Origin: Brassica napus
Lineage: Eukaryota > Streptophyta > Magnoliopsida > Brassicales > Brassicaceae
Direction: 5' to 3'
Length of the DNA: 64,000 bases
Assembly: GCF_020379485.1 (NCBI RefSeq)
Contig: NW_026014635.1
Coordinates: 21,001-85,000 of the forward strand
The notes beneath the pieces were generated by a model. The model had not been told where the DNA came from. It searched no databases and was given only the letters and a program-made list of their open reading frames with translations. Positions within the stretch are counted from its first letter, which is position 1. Each line of letters opens with the position of its first letter. A program made the position numbers and the translations under genes. Positions 22,728-33,989 of the stretch are shown here, in pieces.

Positions 22728-23361
22728 TGATCGATGCTTCCAACTACTCCAGAGGAAGGATACTTAAGCTCTCTGGAGATTTGGGTCGAGCTATCTCTTC
22801 ATCCGTTCATGGATCATCGACGATCAATCATGCGGTCAGCCTTACATCCGTCCTGCTCCTTACCGCGGATGACCTGATCACCACAGAATGAACTTGGAGA
22901 TCTTTGTGAATCTGGACCAGTCAACACAAGAATCCGCACCTTGACCAGTCTTTAGTCAAAGTCTTCATTTCTAGTTTCTATGTCTTGTTTTCATTCATTT
23001 CTATCTTCTATGTTGTCTTTTCCCACAAATGTCTTTATGTTTCTTTGACTCACAAACCTTATAAGTATGTGATGATCCCCCTTAATAAAATCACATCGAT
23101 TTTCCTTTGCTTCTTTTGAGTCTTCTCTCATTGTTCTTTGCTTAGAACATTCATACTTCTCTTGGTGAGCTCATCTCCAAGCGAACCACTTCGTTGTGTT
23201 GGACCGGTGCGTCACATCCGGCAACCTTCGAATCTATGGTAGTATCTTTGGGCTATTCCGCAACCCATAGTGTCACCCCTCGATCCATCAGTTCTCAATC
23301 CTCTCGCATCTGGGTTCATATCAACCTTACCGAAAGAGTGATCCTTATTTTGGTTCTCTCA
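22358..23361 (+). repeat. Element D 3' LTR
   Basis: Starts TGATAGAACCC after the purine tract. The end is set by the first array sequence (CCACGAGGGCC), so it ends at 23361 or 23364; no second LTR exists in the window to decide. About 1.0 kb, close to the 1.07-kb LTRs of A. TTATAAG (23059-23065) and AATAAA (23084-23089) are candidates for TATA box and polyadenylation signal. Confidence 0.7.
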
Positions 23362-26300
23362 CCACGAGGGCCAAAATCACCCGAACAGTCCACAGGAAGG
23401 GTCAGCGTGCGGAGTCAAAGGACCAACGTGCTGATATGTGTACTTATGGACAGCCACGGACGTCATGTGTGTACTGACGGACACACACGGACACACACGC
23501 ACAGCCACGAACGTCCTATGTGTGCTGACAGACACACACAGACGTCCTGTGTGTGCTGACGGACACCCACGGACGTCCTGTGTGTACTGAACAGACAGCC
23601 CACGTGGGCCTAAATCCCCCGAACAGTCCACGAGAAGGGTAAGCGTGCTGAGTCCAAGGACCAACGTGCTGATATGTGTACTGATGGACAGCCACGGACG
23701 TCCTGTGTGTGCTGACGGACACACACAGACACACAATGACAGCCACAGACGTCCTGTGTGTGCTGGCGGACACCCACGGACATCCTGTGTGTACTGAACA
23801 GATAGCCCACGTGGGCCAAAATCACCCAAACAGTCCACGGGAAGGGCCAGCGTGCAGAGTCCAAGGACCAACGTGCTGATATGTGTACTGATGGACAGCC
23901 ACGAACGTCCTGTGTGTGCAGACGGACACACACGGACAGCCACAGACGTCTTGTGTATGCTGACGGACACACACGGACGTTTTGTGTGTGCTGACGGACA
24001 CCCACGGACATCCTGTGTGTGCTGACAGACACACACAGACACACACGGATGACCAGTGTGTGCTGACGGACAGCCACAAACAGCCATGGACGTCCTGTGT
24101 GTGCTGGCGGACACCCACGGACGTCCTGTGTGTACTGAACAGACAGCCCACGTGGAATAAAATCACCCAAACAGTCCACGGGAAGGGCCAGCGTGCTGAG
24201 TCCAAGGACCAACGTGCTGATATGTGTACTATGGGACAGCCACGGACGTCCTGTGTGTGCGGACGGACACAGATGCACACACACGAACAGCCACGATGTC
24301 CTGTGTGTGTTGGCGGACACCCACAGACATCCTGTGTGTACTGAACAGACAGCCCACGAGGGCCAAAATTACCTGAACAGTCCACAGGAAGGGTCAGCGT
24401 GCGGAGTCAAAGGACCAACGTGCTGATATGTGTACTGATGGACAGCCACAGACGTCATGTGTGTGCTGACAGACACACACGGACACACACACACAGCCAC
24501 GAATCTCCTGTGTGTGCTGATGGACACACACGGACGTCCTGTGTGTGCTGACGGACACCCACAAACGTTCTGTGTGTACTGAACAGACAGCCCACGTGGG
24601 CCAAAATCACCCAAACCGTCCACGGGAAGGGCCAGCGTGCTGAGTCCAAGGACCAGCGTGCTGATATGTATACTGATGGACAGCCACGGACGTCCTGTGT
24701 GTGCTGACGGACACACACGGACCGCCACGGACGTCCTGGTGTGCTGGCGGACACCCACGGACGTCCTGTGTGTACTGAACAGATAGCCCACGTGAGCCAA
24801 AATCACCCAAACAGTCCACGGGAAGGGCCAGCGTGCAGAGTTCAAGGACCAACGTGCTGATATGTGTACTGATGGACAGCCACAGACGTCCTGTCTGTGC
24901 TGACAGACACACACGTACAGCCACAGACGTCCTGTGTATGCTTACGGACACACACAAACATCCTGTGTGTGCTGACCGACACCCACGAACGTCCTGTGTG
25001 TGCTGACAGACACACACGGACACACACGGATGTCCTGTGTGTGCTGACAGACAGCCACAAACAGCCCCGGACGTCCTGTGTGTGCTGACGGACACCCATG
25101 GATGTCCTGTGTGTACTGAACAGACAGCCCACTTGGGATAAAATCACCCAAACACTCCACGGGAAGGGCCAGCATGCTGAGTCCAAGGACCAACCTGCTG
25201 ATATGTGTACTGAGGGACAGCCACGGACGTCCTGCGTGTGCTGACGGACACAGACGGACACACACGGACAGCCACGGAAGTCCTGTGTGTGCTGGCGGAC
25301 ACCCACGGACGTCCTGTGTGTACTGAACAGACAGCCCACGAGGGCCAAAATTACCCGAACAGTCCACAGGAAGGGTCAGCGTGCGGAGTCAAAGGACTAA
25401 CGTGCTGATATGTGTACTGATGGACAGCCACAGACGTCATGTGTGTGCTGACAGACACACACGGACACACACGCACAGCCACGAACGTCCTGTTTGTGCT
25501 GACGGACACACACGGACGTCCTGTGCGTGCTGACGGACACCCACAGACGTCCTGTGTGTACTGAACAGACAGCCCACGTGGGCCAAAATCACCCAAACAG
25601 TCCACGGGAACGGCCAGCGTGCTGAGTCCAAGGACCAGCGTGCTGATATGTATACTGATGGACAGCCACGTACGTCCTGTGTGTGCTGACGGACACACAC
25701 GGACACACACGGACCGCCACAGACGTCCTGTGTGTGACGTCCTGTGTGTGCTGGCGGACACCCACGGACGTCCTGTGTGTACTGAACAGATAGCCCACGT
25801 GGGCCAAAATCACCCAAACAGTCCACGGGAAGGGCCAGCGTGCAGAGTCCAAGGACCAACGTGCTGATATGTGTACTGATGGACAGCCACAGACGTCCTG
25901 TTTGTGCTGACGGACACACACGTACAGCCACGGACGTCCTGTGTATGCTTACGGACACACACGAACGTCCTGTGTGTGCTGACCGACACCCACGAACGTC
26001 CTGGGTGTGCTGACAGACAGCCACAAACAGCCCCAGACGTCCTGTGTGTGCTGGCGGACAGCCACAAACAACCCCAGACATCCTGTGTGTGCTGGCGGAC
26101 CCCATGGACGTCCTGTGTGTACTGAACAGACAGCCCACTTGGGACAAAATCACCCAAACAGTCCACAGGAAGGGCCAGCGTGCTGATATGTGTACTGAGG
26201 GACAGCCACGGACGTCCTGTGTGTGCTGGTGGACACCCACGGACGTCCTGTGTGTACTGAACAGACAGCCCACGAGGGCCAAAATCACCCGAACAGTCCA

Positions 26301-26867
26301 CAAGAAGGGTCAGCGTGCGGAGTCCAAGGACCAATGTGCTGATATGTGTACTAATGGACAGCCACGGATGTCATGTGTGTGCTGACGGACACACACGGAC
26401 ACACACGAACATACACGTACAGCCACGAACATCCTATGTGTGCTGACGGACACACACGGACAGCCATAGACGTCCTGTGTGTGCTGACGAACACCCACAG
26501 ACGTCCTGTGTGTGCTGACGGACACCCACGGACGTCATGTGTGTGCTGACGGACAGCCACAAACAGCCACGGACGTCCTGTGTGTGCTGGCGGACACCCA
26601 CGGACGTCCTATGTGTACTGAACAGACAGCCCACGTGGGATAAAATCACCCAAACAGTCCACGGGAAGGGCCAGCGTGCTGAGTCCAAGGACCAACGTGC
26701 TGATATGTGTACTGAGGGACAGCCACGGACGTCCTATGTGTGCTGACGGACACTGACGGACACACACAGACAGCCACAGACGTCCTGTGTGTGCTGACGG
26801 ACACAGACGGACACACACGGACAGCCACGGACGTCCTGTGTGTGCTGGTGGACATCCACAGACGTCC
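23362..26867 (+). repeat. Tandem array block 1
   Basis: Built from a 31-bp module (CGTCCTGTGTGTGCTGACGG plus ACACCCACGGA), optional 10-bp inserts (CACACACGGA), and a spacer of about 125 bp running from GTACTGAACAGACAG to GTACTGATGGACAGCCACGGA. The spacer anchor CAGTCCAC recurs at 23386, 23624, 23831, 24172, 24378, 24616, 24822, 25153, 25360, 25598, 25819, 26159, 26294 and 26655. The intervals repeat as about 238, 207, 341 and 206 bp, so four subunits form a higher-order unit of about 0.98-0.99 kb present roughly three times, with the last copy rearranged. Long open frames here are a composition effect, not genes. Cut on the right by element E. Confidence 0.95.
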
Positions 26868-28844
26868 TGTAAGACCCGTTCCTGGTCTCTCGACCCAACT
26901 GGATACGAATGCTTACTTATTAATTTCTTTCCTTGTCTGATTCATTCTAAGTCTTTTCTTTACTAAGTGATATTCGAATATGAGGTTCATAAACAAAGGG
27001 ATAGATTGCACAGCGGAATAATAATGTATAAACTTTGTATTACTTAGAAACATGAGATTCAATACACAACTTCTTAACAGTCTCATAGACAATCACTAGT
27101 TCATCCCTAGCATCATCTAACCACACGTTACATAGCCTCTCACTGACCGAGCCTTCACGGCTCCTTGGTTTGACAAGAACCATCCTTAGTTCCTTAAACC
27201 ACAACCAGATAAGCATTAATCATAACCGAGAATAGAACGGATTGATTCTACAATGCTTGGCTTGGTTCCTAGAACTTAGATAAACCTCAGTCAACATAAT
27301 CATAAAACGTATGAACCTACCTACCGTATCCTAAGTCATTCAACCAACCACCCCTTGACTTAGAATCAGATAGATCGTCCAGAGTAGATAAACAGAACAC
27401 ACGAACAGATCCGGATCGTCCCCAAAGACCAATCCGTCTAACCGGATAGAATCTAGGTGCGACCGGCCAATGGAGTCCGGCTCAATGGCCCAACGGACTC
27501 ACTTACCTGATCCGGCCTTAGGCCTGGATCCAATCGGCCGAGTAAGCCTCAAGCCTAATCCGGAAGGCTTAGCAACCGGTCAGACCTTGCGACTCTACCT
27601 TGGCTTAGACAAACCGTGACCTTGTCTTAACTAGACAAGCCATAGGCTGATCCATAAGGATCAGTCCTAACCTATCCCGAAAGACACCGTTTGGAACATG
27701 TACCCTTTGGCCATTCGTGCCTCTAGGACACTCATGACTCTTGACAACTCGTGCCCTTTAGGTTATTCCCAACCGTTCGTCCTAAGCGCCCAGTCTTGGT
27801 GCGATCGGATCATCCCACTAACCGACCCGTGTCTAGGCTAGCGGTTTGATTATGTCCGGCCAAAGTCTAGGGACGTGTCCCTTGGACTCAACCAACACAA
27901 CCTTTCGTGTTTAACCAGAGAGAAGAGAAGGGAAACAAATTGAAACAGATAAGGAGAGCCGGATGGGACTTAGGAACCGAGCATAGCCGCGGTGCGGTCG
28001 CATGGACCATCCGTTCGGTCTGATGGAGCCACGGCCCATCACATACCTTGTGAACCACGTCTGGGTTCTCCATGCTCTTCTCCTTGTCTTGATCTCCCAT
28101 TCTTGACCTGAGTTAGTTCTCAAACGATCAGAGTCGCCGGAACACAACACCACCACAATCGGCCTTTCTCTTGGCTGGAACTCTCTCTTTCTCTCTTTCT
28201 TTCTCTCTACGTTTTTCTCTTGAGTATTTTACTCTGGAATTGGATAATGAAATCGACCAGAGAGCCCCCATATTTATAGAAAACGAGGGGGCAAGTCTTT
28301 CCCCACGAACAGGCATGACTTGCTAGCGAATGGGCACCATCGGCCAAGGGTTGTCCCCTTTCGGCCACTTGCATCCCTTCGCCCAACCCACGCACCAGGC
28401 CTCCTGGACTTAGCCCACGGCCTTGTCCAAAGACCCAACTGCCCATGGCCTCATGGCCGGACCTCACAGCCCGCCACTGACCTGGACCCGGACAATCGGC
28501 CTAAAGCCCGGACAGTCAGTCTAGCTGAGATGAGCTGACTCTCAGCTGTCTCAGCTGAGTGAGCTAGTAGTCCAGTTAGTGGAGCTGACTTAGTAGGGAC
28601 TGAGCTGGAGTGAACTGAACCTAGCTTCATTGAGCTGGCCGAGCTACTCGTCCACTTTGTCCAGTTACCGTCTTACTCGTGCTAGCTGTCTCTTAGCTTG
28701 TATAAGGTTAAGTCTAAGTTTTCTTATGTCCTTAACCTTCTTTCTCGACCATGGAACGCTTGCCTTGATGTCCTAACACTAGCTTGCACGTTTCCTCGAA
28801 CCATGGCCGTCCCAACAATCCTATTCAGGATTGGGGGCGTGACA
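26868..28844 (-). repeat. Element E 3' LTR (1977 bp)
   Basis: On the minus strand it starts TGTCACGCCCCC at 28844 and ends GGGTCTTACA at 26868. It contains the terminal dyad (CAATCCT/AGGATTG), an AGCTGA-rich stretch (28522-28690) and a TATA box at 28271-28278. A few substitutions and small indels distinguish it from the 5' LTR. Confidence 0.92.
28271..28278 (-). promoter_or_regulatory. TATA box of element E 3' LTR
   Basis: TATAAATA on the minus strand, followed by TGGGGGCTCTC and a GA-rich leader. The 5' LTR copy, which would drive the element RNA, is at 35363-35370. Confidence 0.55.
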
Positions 28845-29327
28845 AGTCTCCCCCCCCCCCTTGGGATGGATTCGTCCTTGAATCCGAATCGAATGCTTCC
28901 TCGGAAACAAACTGATCAAACCACTCTGGGTACTCTGCTTTCATTCTAGCTTCGGTTTCCCAAGTGATTATATCCTGACAATTACAGTCCCAGACGACCT
29001 TGACCATCTGGACCGTCTTCTTCCTTGTTGCTTTTTCCATCCTATCTATGATTCGAACTGGCCTCGTTTCCAAGGTTAGGTTCTTACCAAGATCGTCTGG
29101 AATGGCAGGAAGAGCGATGTCTTGGTCCGTTAAACATTTCCGAAGTTGGGAGACGTGGAACACATTATGAAATGCGTCCATCTTGGCCGGCAAGTCCAAC
29201 TTCTAGACCACCATCCCAACTCTTTCAATGACCTTGAACGCCCCCAAGTATCTCGGATCTAACTTCCGTCTTCTGGAAATCCGGACTCGTCCTTTGAAGG
29301 TAATCATTTTGAGATACACCAAGTCAC
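28825..29327 (-). pseudogene. Element E integrase C-terminus with chromodomain
   Basis: After the frameshift near 29335, the minus strand encodes the end of integrase and a chromodomain-like segment (RIIDRMEKATRKKTVQMVKV, then VVWDCNCQDIITWETEARM and EYPEWF). This is the plant chromovirus arrangement, in which the domain is thought to bind modified histone H3 and steer integration into heterochromatin. An in-frame TAG at 29203-29205 replaces the Tyr of the VAYKLDLP motif seen in C. The frame runs through the purine tract and ends about 20 bases inside the LTR (stop at 28825-28827), an arrangement shared with C. Confidence 0.85.
28845..28860 (-). other. Element E polypurine tract
   Basis: The minus strand reads a run of 11 G followed by AGACT immediately before TGTCACGCC. 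The homopolymer is longer than the five-G tracts of B and C (GTGGGGGAGACT). Confidence 0.8.
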
Positions 29328-32284
29328 CTACTTGAAATCAAGATCTTTCCTTCTTCGATCTGCATAGTTCTTTTGGCGGTCTTGTGCCTTTCTCATCTTG
29401 TCCCTCAAGAACTTGATCTTTTCGGTTGTCTCTTCGACAATCTCCGGACCAGTCATGATGTGTTCCCCAACTTGGGTCCAGCATAAGGGTGTCCTGCATG
29501 GACGCCCATACAGAGCTTCGTATGGCGACATGCCAATACTACTATGGAACCTATTGTTGTAAGCAAATTCTACCAGAGGTAGATGTTTCTCCCAGGAATC
29601 ACCCCAGTCTAGAACACATGCTCGCAACATATCTTCCAATGTCTGGATCGTTCGTTCAGACTGTCCATCCGTCTGTGGGTGATAGGCTGTACTCATGTTC
29701 ACTCTTGTTCCTAAATCCTTTTGGAAAGCCCTCCAGAAGTCAGATGTGAACCTTGAATCCCTATCTGAAACTATGCTTGCCGGCACACCATGTAGTCGGA
29801 CGATCTCATCAATGTACTTACGTACAATCTGATCTACCCCATCCGACTTTTTGATAGCCAGGAAGTGTGCTGATTTGGTCAGGCGATCAACCACAACCCA
29901 AACCGCATCTTTCTTACTCCTCGTGGTAGGGAACCCAGTCACAAAGTCCATTGTGATGTGATCCCATTTCCATTCCGGAATAGGCAAGCTTTGCAATAAC
30001 CCACTAGGCACTTGATGTTCTGCTTTGATGAGTTGGCAAGTGGAACACTTGGCCACCCACTCCGCGACATCTGCCTTCATACGGATCCAATGATAGAACT
30101 TCTTAAGGTTCTGGTACATCTTGGTCGCACCAGGATGAACCGAGAATCTGGACTTATGAGCCTCCCTCATAATCTCTTCCTTTAGACTTCTATCATTAGG
30201 AACACTGATCCGACCGTTTACTAGGATGGTACCATCCTTTGCAGTTTGGTACTCCGTCCTATCATTCTGAGCAACCTTGTTCAGGTTCTCGTCCTGACCT
30301 TGAGCCAACCGAATTCGGGTAAGCAGGTCGGCCTGATTGACCGCCTCTAATCCGAGTGGTTCAGACTCTTTGGTTGATGCGTTCAACCGTAGGGCACGAA
30401 CCGTACCGTCCAGGTCGTCCGCTTCTCGTTCGGCTGATACGTCGGCCCTTCTTCGGCTCAAGGCATCTGCGACCAGATTAGCCTTTCCCGGATGATAGGT
30501 GATATCCAGATCGTAATCAGCTACAAACTCCATCCACCTTCTCTGCCTTAAGTTTAACTCAGGCTGGGTGAATATATACTTAAGACTCTTATGGTCCGTA
30601 AGTATCTGAACCTTGGCACCATACAAGTATGATCGCCAAATCTTTAAGGCGAACACTACCGCAGCCATTTCAAGGTCATGGGTGGGGTAGTTTCCCTCAT
30701 GTTTTCTCAACTGCCTTGACGCATAGGCGATGACCTTCCCATGCTGGGTTAATACGCAACCTAGTCCTGTTATGGACGCGTCCGTATAAACCTCATAGGG
30801 TTGGTCGGCCTCTGGAAGAACCAAAATGGGTGCGCTAGTCAGCATGTCCTTAAGCGCGGAAAAACATTTCCCACACTCCTCAGACCATGTGAACTTAACG
30901 TCCTTCCCGGTCAACCGTGTCATAGGCTGAGCCAAGCTTGCGAATCCTTTCACAAACTTTCTATAATAACCTGCCAGCCCTAGGAAGCTTCTGACTTCCG
31001 TGGCACTGCGTGGTCGAGGCCAATCCTTGATTGCCCTGATCTTCTCTGGATCCACCGAGACGCCCTCACCGGACACAATGTGGCCGAGAAACCCAATGCT
31101 CTTCTGCCAAAAACTGCATTTACTGAGTTTTGCATAGAGCTTGTGTTCCCGTAATCGTTCCAGCACGGCTCTCAGGTGTTTCCGATGAGATTCCTCATCC
31201 TTGGAGTAAATCAGGATATCATCAATGAAGATGATCACTGATTCGTCCAGGAAGTCTCGGAACACACTGTTCATCATTTTCATGAATGCAGCAGGCGCAT
31301 TGGTCAGACCGAATGGCATAACCACAAACTCGTAGTGGCCGTACCTGGTCCGGAATGCTGTCTTTCTAATATCATTTGGCTCTATAGGGATCTGATGATA
31401 CCCTGAGGCCAAATCAATCTTAGAAAACCACTTGGCTCCTTTGAGTTGATCCAACAACTCGTCTATTCTGGGCAACGGGTACTTGTTCTTCACAGTAACC
31501 CTGTTCAACCCTCGATAGTCAATACACAGACGCATGCTACCATCCTTCTTTTTCACAAAGAGGACTGGTGCACCCCAAGGAGAGCTACTTGGACGTATGA
31601 ACCCCTTGTCCAGCAATTCTTCTAATTGCTTCTTTAGCTCGGCCATCTCGGCCGGAGCCATTCGATACGGACTCTTGGACAGCGGAGCTGTCCCTGGTTC
31701 TAGTTCAATCGTAAATGGATCCGACCTATCAGGGGGGACACCCTGTAGCGAACGGAACACATCTGGGAACTCAGACACCAACGGGTCCTCAGATAGATCT
31801 TTCTGATCATCAGACCTGCCGTGCTCCATAGTGGTAATTGTGGTCAAATATGCTTCACAACCCCGTCTAAGCATCCGTTCTGCTCGGATTGCTGACACCA
31901 CTACTCTATCCAGAGCCGGACTCATATTCAGACTTTGGTACTGGATCGGGTGAGGTCCAGTCTCCAACCGTACACATCCTCTGTGGCAGTCGAGAGTGGC
32001 CCGATACTTTCCCAACCAATCCATGCCTAGGATCACATCGTGATTCTGTAGGCGCAACACAATCAGATCTACAGGCAGATTTTTCTCCTGGATCATTACC
32101 GGGATATTAGTCATGAGCCCTAGTGAGTGCATGATTTGCCCACCGGCCGCCCTCACTAGTCTCGAATTATCCCCAGAACAGAGGCAGAACAGACCCTTTC
32201 CGACCAGTTCCGGGCTCACAAAACTATGTGTAGCCCCTGTGTCGAAAAGTACGTGGGTTTCAACACCACCAATCATGAGGGTCC
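29328..32284 (-). pseudogene. Element E protease, RT, RNase H and integrase core
   Basis: 982 codons from an internal ATG at 32276, preceded by an in-frame GGACCCTC that belongs to the exon after the intron-like segment. Protease active site FDTGATHSF (Asp12). RT about residues 215-400 with catalytic FIDD at 350-353. RNase H starts at [10 protein letters not shown] (497-506) and ends near VADALSRRR. Integrase zinc-binding His707, His714, Cys744 and Cys747; catalytic Asp777, Asp838 and Glu874 with correct spacing. All catalytic residues are intact. The frame stops at 29328-29330 because of a one-base change near 29335, just before the integrase C-terminal domain. Sequence is close to element C throughout. 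Confidence 0.93.
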
Positions 32285-32373
32285 CTATAAGAGACCCACA
32301 TCAGAATCCCCTAGCCACTCTAGGTTCCAGACCAAGCATTCTATTGAATGTAACAGATAAATTCAGAAATTAC
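32285..32373 (-). other. Intron-like segment at the gag/protease junction of element E
   Basis: On the minus strand the coding frame reads GATTCGATCTCTG, then GTAATTTCTG...CTCTTATAG, then GGACCCTCATGATTGG. Removing the 89 bp between GT and AG joins the codons into [15 protein letters not shown], which matches the uninterrupted AITGTLSIGGVETH of element C. A branch-site-like TTCTGAT lies about 17 bases before the AG. An in-frame TGA (32363-32365) occurs right after the GT, so unspliced RNA would encode Gag alone and spliced RNA Gag-Pol. The length (89) is not a multiple of three. That this is spliced is inference; the clean gap against C is seen directly. Confidence 0.65.
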
Positions 32374-32904
32374 CAGAGATCGAATCAAACGATCCAGAAG
32401 CACCGTCGTCTCGGGACAGCTCATACACCCTTGGTGTTGTGGTCGGCCTGCTCTGGGTCGACTTTCCCGTGTCTCCACGACCCTTCCCTTGTCCTCCTTG
32501 CCGCTTAGGGCATTCACTTTGGAAGTGTCCGCTTTGGCCGCAATGGAAACAAGTCCGAGAGCCGCTGCCACTGGATTGGCCCTGAGTCCGGCTTGGTCGA
32601 GTGCAATCTCGGATGGAATGATCCAAGCTGCCACATCTCACACAAGCTCCCATGGCTTTCCAGCATTCACCTGGATGGTTCTTACCACACTTGGGACATT
32701 CAGGTCGTCCACTAGAGGCCTTGCCTCCGTCAACCTGGTCCCACTTCCTCTTTCGGTCGTTAGTCTTACCCGTCGGGACAGACTGCGACTTTGTCTTAAG
32801 CTTGGCTTCTTCGGCCAAGTTAGACTCCAAAAGAGCTACACGTTCAACCAGCTCTCCGACGGTGCTGAAGGTGCGGATCGAACAGTGGGTTCTCAGCTCC
32901 GGCC
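32363..32904 (-). pseudogene. Element E gag C-terminal part (three zinc knuckles)
   Basis: Encodes the nucleocapsid part of Gag: a Lys-rich linker, then knuckles CPKCGKNHPGEC (a short C-X2-C-X3-H-X3-C form), CVRCGSLDHSIRDC and CFHCGQSGHFQSEC, and a basic Gln/Gly-rich tail. The frame ends at TGA 32363-32365, just past the proposed splice donor. It is out of frame with the N-terminal part because of the lesion near 32970. Confidence 0.88.
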
Positions 32905-33777
32905 TTAAGCCTCGAATGAACCGACGAACCTGGACTGTCTCGTCCTCAAGTTCCCTTCCAACAAACGTCGGAGCCGGTTGAACTCCTCTTCGTACTCACG
33001 TACGGCCCTGCGGCCTTGGGTAAGGTCTAGGAATCTACCTTCCAGACGGTCCCAAGCCTCTGCAGGAAAGTATTTGCGGTTGAATTCATCTTCAAAATCC
33101 GCAAAACTCTGGAGACTTCCATTGGTGCGCTTGTTCACAGCCAGCCACCAATTATGCGCGTCCCCTTCCAGGAAGTGAACCGCAATGTCTCTCTTGTAAT
33201 CCTCGGGACAACGAGTTGAGCTGAAGTTTCGGACTAGACTACTCCTCCACTCGTCTGCCTCAATAGGATCGGTGCTTCCTGAGAAATGCTTCGTCCCTAG
33301 ACGGGAGATGTGCTGAAGCAAACTCAGATAGTCCACCTTTTTCCCGGTCCTTTCTGGTGGATCAATCTCGATCACCTCGACCGTTTCCACAACTGGACCA
33401 TTGGTGTTGGGGGCGGTCGTAGCCACAGGCGTAGCTTGGCCAACCGAGGAGTTCACTAATGGCGTGAACAGTTGGGCCATAGCCGCAACCTGAGTCCCCA
33501 TTACCTTCATGGCCTCCAACAAGTCCTCTTTGGACAGTGTTGCGGTTACATTGGCCGTACCATCGGCCACTTTCTCACGCTGGCCACCATCACGGTTAGC
33601 GTTCGAGGATTCCACTTCCTCATCACTCTCCTGATGTTCCTGACCATCGTGTTGCGTCCCCGTAAGGTTAGCCTGATCAGTTGGCAACACATCTTCAGCG
33701 TTAGCCGCGGCCGGATCGGTTTGCAAACCGGACAGATTAGTTCCGTCCACGGCCACTTGGCTAGACTGACCGGCCAT
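32905..33777 (-). pseudogene. Element E gag N-terminal part
   Basis: Starts at ATG 33777 (MAGQSSQVAVDG). An acidic, low-complexity N-terminus is followed by the Gag core with motifs WRSSLVRNFSSTRCPEDYKR, HFLEGDAHNWW and FNRKYFPAEAWDRLE and the C-terminal REYEEEFNRLRR. One base is missing near 32970 relative to element C, so the frame ends at 32905. Upstream, 33778-33974 is the leader. Confidence 0.88.
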
Positions 33778-33974
33778 TCTCTTACTTCTTCGGGACTTTC
33801 CCGATTTGCTTTTTCCAGCCTAAGGATTCAGACAATGTTAGTACGAAACATACTAACCATAAACAGAACAAAACAATCCCTAGACTAAGCAATCAAACCT
33901 CACCGTGATACCTAATCAGCTGGCTGCGTGTGTGTGTGTGGACTACATAACCCAACTATCCTAGAATCAAGCAT

Positions 33975-33986
33975 GCTCTGATACCA
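33975..33986 (-). other. Element E primer binding site (tRNA-iMet)
   Basis: The minus strand reads TGGTATCAGAGC three bases inside the 5' LTR edge at 33990; exact match. Confidence 0.88.
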
Positions 33987-33989
33987 ACT

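Larger units (their letters stand above)
18627..23361 (+). mobile_element. Element D: old CRM-like Ty3/Gypsy element, left-truncated
   Basis: Related to A over its whole pol region but clearly diverged. The left part is cut by F at 18626/18627 inside gag, so its 5' LTR, PBS and Gag start are missing. The middle of gag and the start of protease are replaced by the inverted array patch G. PPT at 22345-22357, 3' LTR from 22358 to 23361 (or 23364). The right end abuts array block 1 directly. The polyprotein has several stops and frameshifts and a catalytic integrase mutation, so it is long inactive. Confidence 0.85.

Noticed and set aside
23362..26867. CRISPR-like appearance (direct repeats of about 31 bp)
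   Set aside because: Repeats are contiguous and the 'spacers' are themselves repeated; the context is eukaryotic retroelements and there are no cas genes.
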